Shown here piece by piece: positions 8,468 to 17,394 of a DNA stretch of 64,000 nucleotides (the first letter of the stretch is position 1; every line of letters begins with the position of its first letter). A program made the position numbers and the translations under genes. The stretch comes from an uncultured Oxalobacteraceae bacterium (lineage in GTDB: Bacteria > Pseudomonadota > Gammaproteobacteria > Burkholderiales > Burkholderiaceae_D): the NCBI GenBank assembly GCA_903862415.1, contig CAIOYD010000044.1:62001-126000 (forward strand), written 5' to 3'. Under the pieces are notes generated by a model. That model saw only the letters and a list, made by a program, of their open reading frames with translations. It was not told the DNA's origin and searched no databases.

Positions 8468-9016
8468 ATGACAAGGAAGAAAATGTTAGGGTCTCAAGTA
8501 AAACGCCTGCTGTCAGGCGTATCGGATCATGGCAAATTGCATTTGCTCGAAGTTGAAACTGATCTGGTTCAGACCGCATTTTTGCTGGGCGAAGCGATTG
8601 AAAAATTGGGCGCCAGCTTTTTTGCTTTGCATGCGGCGGTTTCGGCCCAGCAAAGTGAAGTGGAATTGCTGCTTGCTGATCTGGAAAAACAGGACCCGAA
8701 AATGAGACGGCTGAGATTGATTCAGGATGAAATCGCCCAGCATATCAATGGTGCCGTCACAGGGTTGCAGTTCCAGGATTTGACCAGTCAGCTGCTGGCA
8801 AGAACCGTGCAGCGGATTATCGGGTTGCGTGGAGTCTTAAGCACTCTGGCAGCCGATGGCGCTGTATTGCCCAGCGATGGGGCCGATGATGAGATCGTGA
8901 AAATGCTCAACGATATTAATAAAAATCTCGAGCTGCAGAGTTCGGAGTTAAAAGATTTATTACGCAAAGCAGTACACCAAAAAGATATGGATAGTGGTGA
9001 TATTGAAATTTTTTGA
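8468..9016 (+). CDS. CheZ-like protein with DxxxQ phosphatase motif
   Basis: A 182-residue, mostly helical protein between motB and cheY. It is not the full CheZ, which lies 6 kb downstream, but it carries the segment QFQDLTSQLLART. Its D104 and Q108 correspond to the catalytic Asp and Gln of the CheZ motif (DLTGQ). The region around it can form a long helical hairpin, as in CheZ. The C terminus ends in an acidic SGDIEIF tail. I infer a CheY-directed phosphatase or docking protein paired with the cheY directly downstream. An uncharacterised chemotaxis accessory protein remains possible. Confidence 0.6.
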   Translation: MTRKKMLGSQVKRLLSGVSDHGKLHLLEVETDLVQTAFLLGEAIEKLGASFFALHAAVSAQQSEVELLLADLEKQDPKMRRLRLIQDEIAQHINGAVTGLQFQDLTSQLLARTVQRIIGLRGVLSTLAADGAVLPSDGADDEIVKMLNDINKNLELQSSELKDLLRKAVHQKDMDSGDIEIF

Positions 9017-9064
9017 GTTGTTTTTTTTGGGTGTTTTACCCATGACATGAATGTTGGAGTAATG

Positions 9065-9430
9065 ATGGCCAAGACAATACTAGCAGTTGATGATTCCGGA
9101 TCGCTCAGACAAATGCTTGCATTCAGTTTAAAAGCAGCCGGATATCAAGTAATTGAAGCCGTTGATGGTCAGGATGGTCTTGATAAGGCGCGTGCCCAGG
9201 TGGTCGATCTGGTGTTGACCGATCAAAACATGCCGCGCATGGATGGACTGACGCTGATTAAGGCATTGCGGGCGCTGCCAAGTTATCAGAAAGTGCCGAT
9301 TTTAATGCTTACCACTGAGTCTGGCGACGAGATGAAAACCAAGGGCAGGGCAGCTGGCGCGAATGGCTGGCTGGTGAAGCCGTTTGACCCGCAAAAACTG
9401 ACTGAAGTAGTTAAAAAAGTGATTGGTTAA
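9065..9430 (+). CDS. cheY: CheY-family response regulator (first copy)
   Basis: A stand-alone receiver domain of 122 residues from ATG 9065. I prefer that start over 9047 or 9062 because GGAG at 9056-9059 then has a normal spacing. The receiver residues are complete: the acidic pair in AVDDSG, the phosphorylation site D53 in VLTDQNMPRMDG, the switch Thr in MLTTESG and the conserved Lys in LVKPFDP. It would be phosphorylated by the CheA encoded next to it. A second cheY lies after cheB, so the two may divide the roles of motor binding and phosphate sink. Confidence 0.92.
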   Translation: MAKTILAVDDSGSLRQMLAFSLKAAGYQVIEAVDGQDGLDKARAQVVDLVLTDQNMPRMDGLTLIKALRALPSYQKVPILMLTTESGDEMKTKGRAAGANGWLVKPFDPQKLTEVVKKVIG

Positions 9431-9514
9431 TCAGACTAACTGCGTACAGCGATGGCGCAAATTAATGCGCGCAAGGTTGTCAATTAAGGATTAGCACAAT
9501 CAGGGAGTTGGGTA

Positions 9515-11614
9515 ATGACGATCGATATGAGTCAGTTCTATCAGGTTTTTTTTGATGAGGCTGAAGAATTGCTGGCTGAAATGGAAAAACTGCTGATTGC
9601 AGTTAACATTTCTGATCCGGACATTGAAGATTTAAATGCGATTTTTAGAACCGCCCATTCTATCAAGGGTGGTGCTTCTACCTTTGGTATTTCCGATATG
9701 GCCGATGTTACCCATTTTTTGGAATCCTTACTGGATCATATCCGCAAGGGTGAGATGGCGCTCACCTCAGAACATGTCGATGCATTTTTGATTGCTAAAG
9801 ATATTTTAAAAATGCAGCTTAACGGCCATAAAAATGGCGCTGAAGTTGATCAGGAAGCCGTGGCGGATGTACGCATGATGTTGCAGTCGCTGGCACAAAA
9901 TTCCTCTGCAAAAATTGCTCCGCCACCGAAGGTGGAAAATTATGTGCAAAAAGAAAGCAACGAACAATACAAGCGCTGCTACCGGGTTGAGTTTCCCAAA
10001 GTGAATGAAGTCGATCTGGATGCGATCGGTGAAGAATTAAGTTTGCTTGGCGATTGTTTAAAAGAAGCTCTCGATGATAATCGCTTTGCGTTTGTCCTTA
10101 ACAGTAATGCTACCCCTGACGACATCATTGCCATTTGTTCGTTCATTCTTGATCCGGAAGATTTGTTTATTACCGAAATCCCTGTGGTTGCCATTCCAGG
10201 GCGTGAAGCCAATGAAGATGAATTGGGCTATGGTTTTTTTGATCCGATAGACAAGCCGGATGAAGAAAAACTCGGTTATGGCTTTTTTGATCCGATTGAT
10301 CCGGCACATGCCCTGGATCGCACGGCCGAAGAGTTGATGAAAGGTGTTGCCATCAAACTCGAAAAAGCTAATCCGGCCAATCAGGTTGCCAATGGTAATG
10401 CGGATCAAAAAGCTCAGGCCAAAAAAGATGCAGAAAAAGCGGCCCATAATCAGGAATCGACCACAATCCGGGTTGGTATTGAAAAGGTCGATCAGCTCAT
10501 CAATCTGATCGGTGAACTCGTCATTACCCAGGCGATGCTGGAGCAGCGTACGGCCGCTCTGGACCCGCTGGAGCACGAACGACTACTCAACAGCATCGGT
10601 CAACTGACCCGCAACACCCGTGATTTGCAGGAAGCAGTAATGTCGATCCGGATGATGCCGATGGATTATGTGTTTTCCCGTTTTCCGCGTATGGTGCGCG
10701 ACCTGGCTTCCAAACTGGGCAAGAAAGTCGAATTCATCACCTATGGTGCCTCGACTGAACTCGATAAGGGTTTGATAGAACGCATTGTTGATCCACTGAC
10801 CCATCTGGTAAGAAACAGCATTGATCACGGCATTGAAATGCCACAGGTGCGCAAGGATGAGGGTAAGTATGAAGCCGGACGCCTGTCACTGTCAGCCGCA
10901 CATCAGGGCGGCAATATCGTCATTGAGGTCAGTGATGATGGCGGTGGTCTGAATCGTGAAAAAATCATGGCCAAGGCTCGTGAACAAGGCATGGTTGTGC
11001 CTGACAATATGCCTGATGGTGATGTCTGGCAGTTGATTTTTGCACCCGGATTTTCGACCGCCGAAATTGTGACCGATGTTTCCGGCCGCGGTGTTGGTAT
11101 GGATGTAGTCAAGCGGAACATCACCAATATGGGTGGCGTGGTGGATATCCGTTCCGCCAAGGGTTTTGGAACGACGATCGTGATTTCATTGCCGTTGACA
11201 CTGGCGATTCTGGATGGAATGTCGATTCGTGTGGGTGAAGAAGTGTATATTTTACCTCTCGGTTACGTGGTGGAATCACTCCAGCCAGTTCCAGACGATA
11301 TCAAGGAAATCAGTGGCAAGGGCACGGTGGTCAAAGTGCGGGAAGAGTATCTGCCATTAATCGCACTGCACAAACTGTTTGAAATTGAACCTCGATTTTC
11401 CAATCCCTGTGAAGGTATTTTGGTGATTCTGGAAGTTGATGGTAAACGCGCTGCGTTATTTATTGATGAACTTGTCGGTCAGCAGCAGGTCGTGGTTAAA
11501 AACATTGAATCGAATTATAAAAAAGTCCCTGGGGTTTCCGGGGCAACGATTTTAGGTGATGGGTGCGTGGCACTTATTTTGGATATTTCCGCCTTATTGA
11601 GAACCACTCGATAA
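9515..11614 (+). CDS. cheA: Chemotaxis histidine kinase CheA
   Basis: The 699-residue kinase that phosphorylates CheY and CheB. Domains in order: an Hpt (P1) domain with the phospho-accepting H48 in TAHSIKGGASTFG; a P2-like segment around residues 150-235; a linker with the tandem motif GYGFFDPID at about residues 240 and 256; a dimerization domain (EKVDQLINLIGELVITQAML, near 330); an ATPase domain with HLVRNSIDHGIE (N box) and GRGVGMDVV; and a CheW-like P5 domain from about 565. A GGGAG site precedes ATG 9515. cheW follows. Confidence 0.97.
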   Translation: MTIDMSQFYQVFFDEAEELLAEMEKLLIAVNISDPDIEDLNAIFRTAHSIKGGASTFGISDMADVTHFLESLLDHIRKGEMALTSEHVDAFLIAKDILKMQLNGHKNGAEVDQEAVADVRMMLQSLAQNSSAKIAPPPKVENYVQKESNEQYKRCYRVEFPKVNEVDLDAIGEELSLLGDCLKEALDDNRFAFVLNSNATPDDIIAICSFILDPEDLFITEIPVVAIPGREANEDELGYGFFDPIDKPDEEKLGYGFFDPIDPAHALDRTAEELMKGVAIKLEKANPANQVANGNADQKAQAKKDAEKAAHNQESTTIRVGIEKVDQLINLIGELVITQAMLEQRTAALDPLEHERLLNSIGQLTRNTRDLQEAVMSIRMMPMDYVFSRFPRMVRDLASKLGKKVEFITYGASTELDKGLIERIVDPLTHLVRNSIDHGIEMPQVRKDEGKYEAGRLSLSAAHQGGNIVIEVSDDGGGLNREKIMAKAREQGMVVPDNMPDGDVWQLIFAPGFSTAEIVTDVSGRGVGMDVVKRNITNMGGVVDIRSAKGFGTTIVISLPLTLAILDGMSIRVGEEVYILPLGYVVESLQPVPDDIKEISGKGTVVKVREEYLPLIALHKLFEIEPRFSNPCEGILVILEVDGKRAALFIDELVGQQQVVVKNIESNYKKVPGVSGATILGDGCVALILDISALLRTTR

Positions 11615-11641
11615 ATTTTTACCTTGATTCAGGAGCAAATT

Positions 11642-12160
11642 ATGTTGCAATCTTCTCACACAGATAATCACTCGGGACACCAGTCTTCCAAGTCGGCAAA
11701 TGAAGTCGCTGGCAGTGAATTTCTGGCCTTTACTCTGGGGAATGAAGAGTACGGCATTGATATTCTCAAGGTGCAGGAAATTCGTGGCTATGAAGCCGTT
11801 ACCCGGATTGCCAATGCGCCGGTGTTTGTTAAAGGGGTGATTAATCTGCGCGGAATTATTGTTCCGGTTGTTGATATGCGCATCAAGTTCAATCTTGGCA
11901 CGCCGACCTATGACCAGTTCACGGTGGTTATTATTCTCAATATCAATACCCGTATCGTTGGCATGGTGGTTGACAGTGTTTCCGATGTAACCACACTCAT
12001 GCCAGATCAGATTAAACCACCTCCGGAAATGGATACCACCTTTAATTCTGATTACCTGATTGGTCTTGGAACGATAGAAGAGCGCATGCTCATTCTGGTG
12101 GATATCGATAAACTGATGTCGAGTCCGGATATGGGGCTGGTGGATCATCAGCTTAACTAA
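11642..12160 (+). CDS. cheW: Chemotaxis coupling protein CheW
   Basis: CheW links chemoreceptors to CheA. The product (172 residues from ATG 11642) is a single CheW domain: [20 protein letters not shown] near residue 24, then [20 protein letters not shown] and LVDIDKLM at the end. I set the start at ATG 11642 because AGGAG sits 6 nt upstream. The in-frame TTG at 11624 would place that ribosome site inside the gene. The Ser/His-rich first 22 residues are probably disordered. No receptor gene lies in the window, so its partners are encoded elsewhere. Confidence 0.95.
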   Translation: MLQSSHTDNHSGHQSSKSANEVAGSEFLAFTLGNEEYGIDILKVQEIRGYEAVTRIANAPVFVKGVINLRGIIVPVVDMRIKFNLGTPTYDQFTVVIILNINTRIVGMVVDSVSDVTTLMPDQIKPPPEMDTTFNSDYLIGLGTIEERMLILVDIDKLMSSPDMGLVDHQLN

Positions 12161-12220
12161 TCCACTCTGGTGCAATACCATTAAATGTTATGACGACAGA
12201 CTTTACCGAAAGATTTCTCA

Positions 12221-13066
12221 ATGATCAGGGCGAGTGAAAGCAGCAAGTCGGATTCGGCTAAAGAATTTGACTTTACACTGAAAGATTTTGAACGTGTGAG
12301 GGGATTAATTTACCAGCGCGCGGGAATTTCGCTCACCGAAAGTAAACAGGAAATGGTGTACAGTCGCCTGGCGCGGCGTTTGCGCGCGACCAATATCAAC
12401 AGTTTTGGACAGTACCTTGACTTGCTCGAACGCGGACAGGATCCTGAAGAGTGGGAAGCGTTCACCAACGCATTGACCACCAATCTGACCTCGTTTTTTC
12501 GTGAAGAACATCATTTTCCGGTGCTGGCTGATTTTGCCCGGCAGTTGAAAGATCCGATCACGGTCTGGTGTTCGGCCAGCTCAACCGGAGAAGAGCCGTA
12601 TTCGATTGCGATGACGCTGTGTGAGGCTTATGGCACGCTGACACCGCCGGTAAAAATTGTTGCTACCGACATCGATACCAATGTATTGGCAACTGCGGCC
12701 AAGGGCGTGTACAACTACGATCGTCTGGAAAAGATGTCGAATGAGCGCATGAAAAAGTTTTTTTTGCGCGGCAAAGGTGAACAGTCTGGACTGGTACGTG
12801 TGCGTCCGGAACTGCGCCAACTCATTGAATTCAAGCAGCTTAATTTACTTGCGCCTGGCTGGCCCATCAGCGGCGGATTTGATGTTATTTTTTGCCGCAA
12901 TGTGATGATTTATTTTGATAAGCCAACCCAAAAAACCATACTGCAGCGCTTTGCTCCGCTATTGAAACCGCACGGATTATTGTTTGTCGGCCATTCTGAA
13001 AACTTTTCTTATTTAACCGAATTATTTCATTTGCGAGGAAAAACGGTATATGAATTATCTCGTTAA
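12221..13066 (+). CDS. cheR: Chemoreceptor methyltransferase CheR
   Basis: CheR methylates glutamates on chemoreceptors during adaptation. The 281-residue product has the N-terminal helical CheR domain (FERVRGLIYQRAGISLTESK) and a SAM-binding domain with VWCSASSTGEEPYSIAM, the acidic IVATDIDTNVL motif and DVIFCRNVMIYFDK. Length is typical. The 60-bp gap after cheW and the cheD gene downstream match the betaproteobacterial order cheW-cheR-cheD-cheB. An overlapping ATG at 12190 is out of frame. Confidence 0.96.
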   Translation: MIRASESSKSDSAKEFDFTLKDFERVRGLIYQRAGISLTESKQEMVYSRLARRLRATNINSFGQYLDLLERGQDPEEWEAFTNALTTNLTSFFREEHHFPVLADFARQLKDPITVWCSASSTGEEPYSIAMTLCEAYGTLTPPVKIVATDIDTNVLATAAKGVYNYDRLEKMSNERMKKFFLRGKGEQSGLVRVRPELRQLIEFKQLNLLAPGWPISGGFDVIFCRNVMIYFDKPTQKTILQRFAPLLKPHGLLFVGHSENFSYLTELFHLRGKTVYELSR

Positions 13067-13117
13067 TCACCCGCAAGCCAGGGTATATTTTTCAGCTCAG
13101 ACTAAAAGGGTTACACC

Positions 13118-13726
13118 ATGAGTCAAATGAGCGTAGATCATTTAGCGACCAATCTGTATTACGATCGCACCTTTAATTGTGAAGCCGCTAAAATTTTGCC
13201 TGGCGAGTATTATTTTTCCGGTAAAGATATGGTCATCGTTACGGTGCTCGGTTCCTGCGTCTCAGCCTGTATTCGTGACCGGGTATCTGGCGTTGGTGGC
13301 ATGAACCACTTTATGTTGCCCGATGGTGGTGATTCTGACAGCCCTGTGTCCGCTTCCATGCGTTACGGAACCTACGCAATGGAAATTTTAATTAATGAAT
13401 TGCTCAAGGCGGGCGCCAAACGAGAAAATTTTGAAGCCAAGGTGTTTGGTGGCGGTAATGTCCTGCGCGGTTTTACCGCCATTAATGTGGGCGAGCGCAA
13501 TGCCAAATTTGTGCGTGATTATCTGAAGATGGAAAACATCCGCATCACGGCGGAAGATTTGATTGATATTCACCCACGCAAGGTTTATTTTTTTCCGCAT
13601 ACCGGCAAAGTGCTGGTAAAAAAACTCAAAGTAGTACACAACGAAACATTAACTCAACGCGAGATCGAATACGCCAACAAACTCAAAAAAGACAATTTGG
13701 GTGGTGGCGAGATCGATTTGTTTTGA
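13118..13726 (+). CDS. cheD: Chemoreceptor glutamine deamidase CheD
   Basis: CheD deamidates receptor glutamines and can bind CheY-phosphatases of the CheC type. The 202-residue product contains the catalytic segment VTVLGSCVSACIRD with the active Cys, the downstream GGMNHFMLP with the His, and the conserved Thr/Gly region (RYGTYAMEILINELLKAGA, KVFGGGNVL). It lies between cheR and cheB. The C-terminal extension of about 30 charged residues is common in betaproteobacterial CheD. Confidence 0.95.
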   Translation: MSQMSVDHLATNLYYDRTFNCEAAKILPGEYYFSGKDMVIVTVLGSCVSACIRDRVSGVGGMNHFMLPDGGDSDSPVSASMRYGTYAMEILINELLKAGAKRENFEAKVFGGGNVLRGFTAINVGERNAKFVRDYLKMENIRITAEDLIDIHPRKVYFFPHTGKVLVKKLKVVHNETLTQREIEYANKLKKDNLGGGEIDLF

Positions 13727-13763
13727 GGCTTACCTTATTCATGATCTGGCGGAGGACTGTTAA

Positions 13764-14837
13764 TTGAAAATCAAAGTCTTAATTGTGGATGATTCCGCCC
13801 TGATTCGTGGCATTTTGACGGAAATCATTAACAGTCAGCCTGATATGGAAGTGGTCGGTGTGGCCCCTGATCCGTTGGTGGCACGCGATCTGATTAAAAA
13901 AACCAATCCGGATGTGCTGACACTTGATGTCGAAATGCCCAAAATGGATGGACTGGAATTTCTGGAAAAACTCATGCGGCTGCGGCCCATGCCGGTCTTA
14001 ATGATTTCTTCGCTTACTGAGCGCGGTTCGGAAATTACCATGCGCGCGCTGGAACTGGGTGCGGTTGATTTTGTCACCAAACCAAAAATCTCGATTCAAA
14101 GCGGGATGATGGAATATGAAGAACTCATTACCGACAAGCTGCGCATTGTGGCGCGCGCCAGAGTCAGAACCCGGGCTCAGGTGGTGGCCGATGCCGCTAA
14201 AAAGGGCACAGCCCTGCCGAGCATTCGGAGCCCGTTAATCAGTAGTGAAAAATTAATTATCGTCGGTGCTTCAACCGGGGGGACGGAAGCGATCAAAACA
14301 TTTTTGCTCAAAATGCCGGCCGATTGTCCCGGGATTCTGATCGCTCAGCATATGCCGGAAGGATTTACCAAGTCGTTTGCCAAGCGCCTCGATACCTTGT
14401 GCCAGATTTCGGTGAGCGAAGCCCAGGGCGGTGAACGGATCTTGCCCGGCCATGCCTACATAGCACCCGGTCACTCGCATTTGCTGCTCACCCGCAGTGG
14501 CGCCAACTATGTTACCGAACTCAGTAAGGATGAGCCAGTGAATCGTCACCGGCCGTCGGTGGATGTGTTATTCAGGTCGGCAGCCAAACATGCCGGCAAA
14601 AATGCGGTGGGTGTGATTATGACCGGTATGGGCAAAGATGGTGCTGCAGGTATGCTGGCCATGCGCGAAGCCGGCGCTTATAATTTTGCTCAGGATGAAG
14701 CCAGTTGCATCGTTTTTGGCATGCCGCGTGAGGCGATCGCGCTCGGAGCGACCCATGAAGTAGCCAATATTAATGATTTATCGGAATTAGTGCTGAACTA
14801 TTTGTCAACACAAGGTGGCCGTTCCCTGCGAGTTTAA
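13764..14837 (+). CDS. cheB: Chemotaxis methylesterase/deamidase CheB
   Basis: CheB removes receptor methyl groups after phosphorylation by CheA. The 357-residue product joins a receiver domain (phosphorylation site D55 in [12 protein letters not shown]) to an esterase domain. The catalytic residues are visible as S170 ([10 protein letters not shown]), H196 (AQHMPEGFT) and D292 ([10 protein letters not shown]). Translation starts at TTG 13764, preceded by GGAGG 8 nt upstream; the product begins [10 protein letters not shown]. It ends 133 bp before the second cheY. Confidence 0.97.
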   Translation: MKIKVLIVDDSALIRGILTEIINSQPDMEVVGVAPDPLVARDLIKKTNPDVLTLDVEMPKMDGLEFLEKLMRLRPMPVLMISSLTERGSEITMRALELGAVDFVTKPKISIQSGMMEYEELITDKLRIVARARVRTRAQVVADAAKKGTALPSIRSPLISSEKLIIVGASTGGTEAIKTFLLKMPADCPGILIAQHMPEGFTKSFAKRLDTLCQISVSEAQGGERILPGHAYIAPGHSHLLLTRSGANYVTELSKDEPVNRHRPSVDVLFRSAAKHAGKNAVGVIMTGMGKDGAAGMLAMREAGAYNFAQDEASCIVFGMPREAIALGATHEVANINDLSELVLNYLSTQGGRSLRV

Positions 14838-14890
14838 GGTTAGTGTGCATAAAAATGAAAAATTCATCAGAAAAAACTAGTTAATATTTC

Positions 14891-14906
14891 AATTTAGAAC
14901 TAAATT
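14891..14906 (+). promoter_or_regulatory. Perfect palindrome between cheB and second cheY
   Basis: AATTTAG and CTAAATT flank an AA centre, in an AT-rich 133-bp gap with no coding frame. The gap is the largest inside the che cluster and could hold a promoter for cheY-cheZ. The palindrome is a possible operator; nothing identifies its protein. Confidence 0.35.
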
Positions 14907-14970
14907 TATAGGTAGGCGCAGTTCAAACACAGTATATTTTTAATTGGTTTTATGAAAACACGGAGTAATT

Positions 14971-15360
14971 ATGGCTGATCCAAACACGAAGTTCCTGGTC
15001 GTTGATGACTTTTCTACCATGCGTAGGATAGTAAGGAATTTATTAAAAGAGTTAGGTTACACCAATGTGGATGAGGCTGAAGATGGTGCTATGGGACTGT
15101 CAAAATTACGCAGCAGCCAGTTTGATTTTGTGATTTCCGACTGGAATATGCCCAATATGGATGGTTTGACCATGTTGCAGCAAATTCGTGCTGATCCGGC
15201 ACTGGCCAAACTTCCTGTGCTCATGGTGACGGCGGAAGCCAAAAAGGAAAACATCATTGCGGCAGCCCAGGCGGGCGCCAATGGCTATGTTGTTAAACCA
15301 TTTACGGCCGCAACGCTGGATGAAAAGCTGGGGAAAATTTTTGAAAAGCTAGGTAAATAG
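14971..15360 (+). CDS. cheY: Chemotaxis response regulator CheY (second copy, beside cheZ)
   Basis: This 129-residue receiver closely follows enterobacterial Che[21 protein letters not shown] with the acidic pair, phosphorylation site D57 in [12 protein letters not shown], the switch Thr in [12 protein letters not shown] and the Lys in YVVKPFTA. The match to classic CheY, and cheZ starting 8 nt downstream, make it the likely motor-binding form. CGGAG precedes ATG 14971. Confidence 0.97.
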   Translation: MADPNTKFLVVDDFSTMRRIVRNLLKELGYTNVDEAEDGAMGLSKLRSSQFDFVISDWNMPNMDGLTMLQQIRADPALAKLPVLMVTAEAKKENIIAAAQAGANGYVVKPFTAATLDEKLGKIFEKLGK

Positions 15361-15368
15361 GAGTGGCC

Positions 15369-16037
15369 ATGGACAAGGTATCTGCTCAGGAAAATCTGGC
15401 AGCCGATCCGCAGGCAGACCCGGGTGTGTTAAAACACGATGAGGTATTGCATCGTATTGGCCATATGACACGCTCGTTGCATGACAGTTTGCGCGGCCTT
15501 GGGCTGGATAAATTGTTACTCACGGCCGCCGAAGATATCCCCAATGCACGTGATCGTCTGGATTATGTTGCCAGAAAATCAGAAGAGGCTGCCAAGAAAG
15601 TGCTGGACGCTACCGATGCCGCGATTCCGTTGCAGGAAAAAATTGATGAGGGTGCCAAGGGATTGACTCAACATTGGAATGGCTTGCTGCAGGAGCCATT
15701 CTCGCAAGCTGCTTATGAACAACTGGCACAGCAAACCCTGCTGTATTTAAGCTCTGCCCATGAATGTACGACGGTCACCAAAAGTCATTTGATGGACATC
15801 ATGATGGCGCAGGATTTTCAGGATCTGACCGGACAGGTGATTAAAAAAATCACCGAACTGGCACAAAACATTGAGCAGCAACTCATTCAGATACTGATCG
15901 ATTATTCTCCGGCCGATGTGAAACGCTCCAGCGGAGATGGTTTGTTAAACGGACCTCAGGTCAATCCCCAATCCAAGGTGGATGTGGTAGCAGGGCAGGA
16001 GCAGGTAGATGATTTACTGGACAGTTTAGGATTTTAA
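15369..16037 (+). CDS. cheZ: CheY-P phosphatase CheZ
   Basis: CheZ dephosphorylates CheY-P. The product (222 residues from ATG 15369) holds the catalytic segment MAQDFQDLTGQVIKKI with D152 and Q156, and ends in the CheY-docking peptide (EQVDDLLDSLGF). ATG 15369 is preferred over GTG 15363 because TAGGAG lies directly upstream with 5-nt spacing. It is coupled to the cheY stop codon. The conserved C-terminal peptide supports a working enzyme. Confidence 0.95.
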   Translation: MDKVSAQENLAADPQADPGVLKHDEVLHRIGHMTRSLHDSLRGLGLDKLLLTAAEDIPNARDRLDYVARKSEEAAKKVLDATDAAIPLQEKIDEGAKGLTQHWNGLLQEPFSQAAYEQLAQQTLLYLSSAHECTTVTKSHLMDIMMAQDFQDLTGQVIKKITELAQNIEQQLIQILIDYSPADVKRSSGDGLLNGPQVNPQSKVDVVAGQEQVDDLLDSLGF

Positions 16038-16066
16038 TTTTACCACTCACTTTTGGTAACGCTATC

Positions 16067-17293
16067 ATGCAAGAAGTCAATTTCATACTCAGGGAACCCT
16101 TACTTAATCCCAAACAACAAGTCATCGGTTACGAACTGAGCTGGCAGCAAAAAAATGCTGAGCCACTCACCGATGAAGAATTAAATTCCTTGTTGGAGTT
16201 TGTGGCAGCCCAATTCAATGATGAAGATACCGGCTGGCAGCTCGCTGACAGTCTGGTGTTTCTGGAAACTGCCCCGGCGCTGTTTCATGCACCGGCACTC
16301 AAATTGCTCCCCCCTGAACGCATCGTGCTCACCATACGTCGTTCTTATCTGGCTGACGAGATGACTCTCGAAGCAGTTAAAGAATTGCGTGCTAAAGGTT
16401 TTGGTATCTGTTTGCGCGGCGCCGATATTAATCGTCTCGATAAAACCATACTGAGTTTGATTTCGCATATTGAAGTCCGCCTGAGCGCCAGCGATTTTTC
16501 TGCTCAGGCCAAGATGTATGCCGCACTCAAGCAATCCTCTATCCGCATGGTGGCCAGACAGCTGCTGACCTGGCAGGATTTTGATGCCTGTGCCGCGTTG
16601 GGTCTGGATGCCTTTGTAGGTAAGCTGCACCTGACACCGCGACCAGAACAAAACAATCAACCCAAAGGAATTAACGCCGCTCAGACAGTGATTTTGCAAT
16701 TGATGGAACTGGTGCGCAAAAACGCCGATCTGGCCGCACTCGAAGCGGTGTTGCGACGCGATGCCGGCCTGTCTTATAAATTGCTGCAATATATCAATTC
16801 GGCCGGCTTTGGTTTGCGTACGCCGATACAGTCGTTAAAGCATGCAGTGCAGTTGTTGGGTTACAGCCCTTTGTATCGCTGGTTGTCGGTGTTGTTGGCA
16901 ACGGCCAGCAGCAGTGGTTATTCGCCGGTGTTAATGGAAACGGCGATTGTGCGCGGGCGCTTTGCCGAATTATTGGGTATAGCCAATTTGCCCAAGGGTG
17001 ATGCAGAAAACTTGTTTGTGGCCGGTATGTTTTCTCTGCTCGACCGACTCTTGAATGTACCTATGGAACGGGTGCTGGCAACGGTGCAGCTGCCGGAACT
17101 GGTCACGCAGGCATTGCTCAACCGCGAAGGTGCTTACGGTCCTTATTTGTCACTGGCAGAAGCCTGTGAACTCAACAGTGCGCTGGCCGGTTCACTGGCT
17201 GAGTCGCTGCATATTTCTCCTGCCGATGTCAATCAGGCGCATCTGAGTGCTCTGGTCTGGGCCAAAAACGTCGCAGCTTCGGTCAAGTCATGA
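16067..17293 (+). CDS. EAL-HDOD (YuxH-type) signalling protein, degenerate EAL
   Basis: A 408-residue protein with an N-terminal EAL-like domain (residues ~1-190) and a C-terminal HDOD domain (~200-400). The EAL part begins REPLLNPKQQVIGYELSW. However, the acidic residues that bind metal and c-di-GMP are gone: the DDF site reads RGADI and the KID site reads EVRLSA, so it should not hydrolyse c-di-GMP. The HDOD part has the LLQYINSAGFGLRTPIQSL motif. Position after cheZ suggests a regulatory role in motility or c-di-GMP sensing, which is inference. A strong terminator follows at 17303. Confidence 0.8.
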   Translation: MQEVNFILREPLLNPKQQVIGYELSWQQKNAEPLTDEELNSLLEFVAAQFNDEDTGWQLADSLVFLETAPALFHAPALKLLPPERIVLTIRRSYLADEMTLEAVKELRAKGFGICLRGADINRLDKTILSLISHIEVRLSASDFSAQAKMYAALKQSSIRMVARQLLTWQDFDACAALGLDAFVGKLHLTPRPEQNNQPKGINAAQTVILQLMELVRKNADLAALEAVLRRDAGLSYKLLQYINSAGFGLRTPIQSLKHAVQLLGYSPLYRWLSVLLATASSSGYSPVLMETAIVRGRFAELLGIANLPKGDAENLFVAGMFSLLDRLLNVPMERVLATVQLPELVTQALLNREGAYGPYLSLAEACELNSALAGSLAESLHISPADVNQAHLSALVWAKNVAASVKS

Positions 17294-17302
17294 TCTGTTC
17301 AG

Positions 17303-17340
17303 GGAGAGTAGCCGGAATGTTTTTCTTCCGGTAGCTCTCC
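17303..17340 (+). terminator. Rho-independent terminator after the che cluster
   Basis: A stem of about 15 bp with one mismatch and two wobble pairs: GGAGAG..GCCGGAA opposite TTCCGG..CTCTCC, loop TGTTTTTC, followed by ATTTT. It closes the flagellar-chemotaxis unit and separates it from the outer-membrane protein gene. Confidence 0.8.
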
Positions 17341-17394
17341 ATTTTGCTGTACTGTTCTGGTTTTCGTGTAATGATTTTTGACCGAGAGCCACAG

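Noticed and set aside
9017-9046. T-run and GGGT/ACCC mini-hairpin as a terminator after the CheZ-like gene
   Set aside because: The T-run precedes the weak stem on the coding strand, and cheY follows immediately; read-through is likely.
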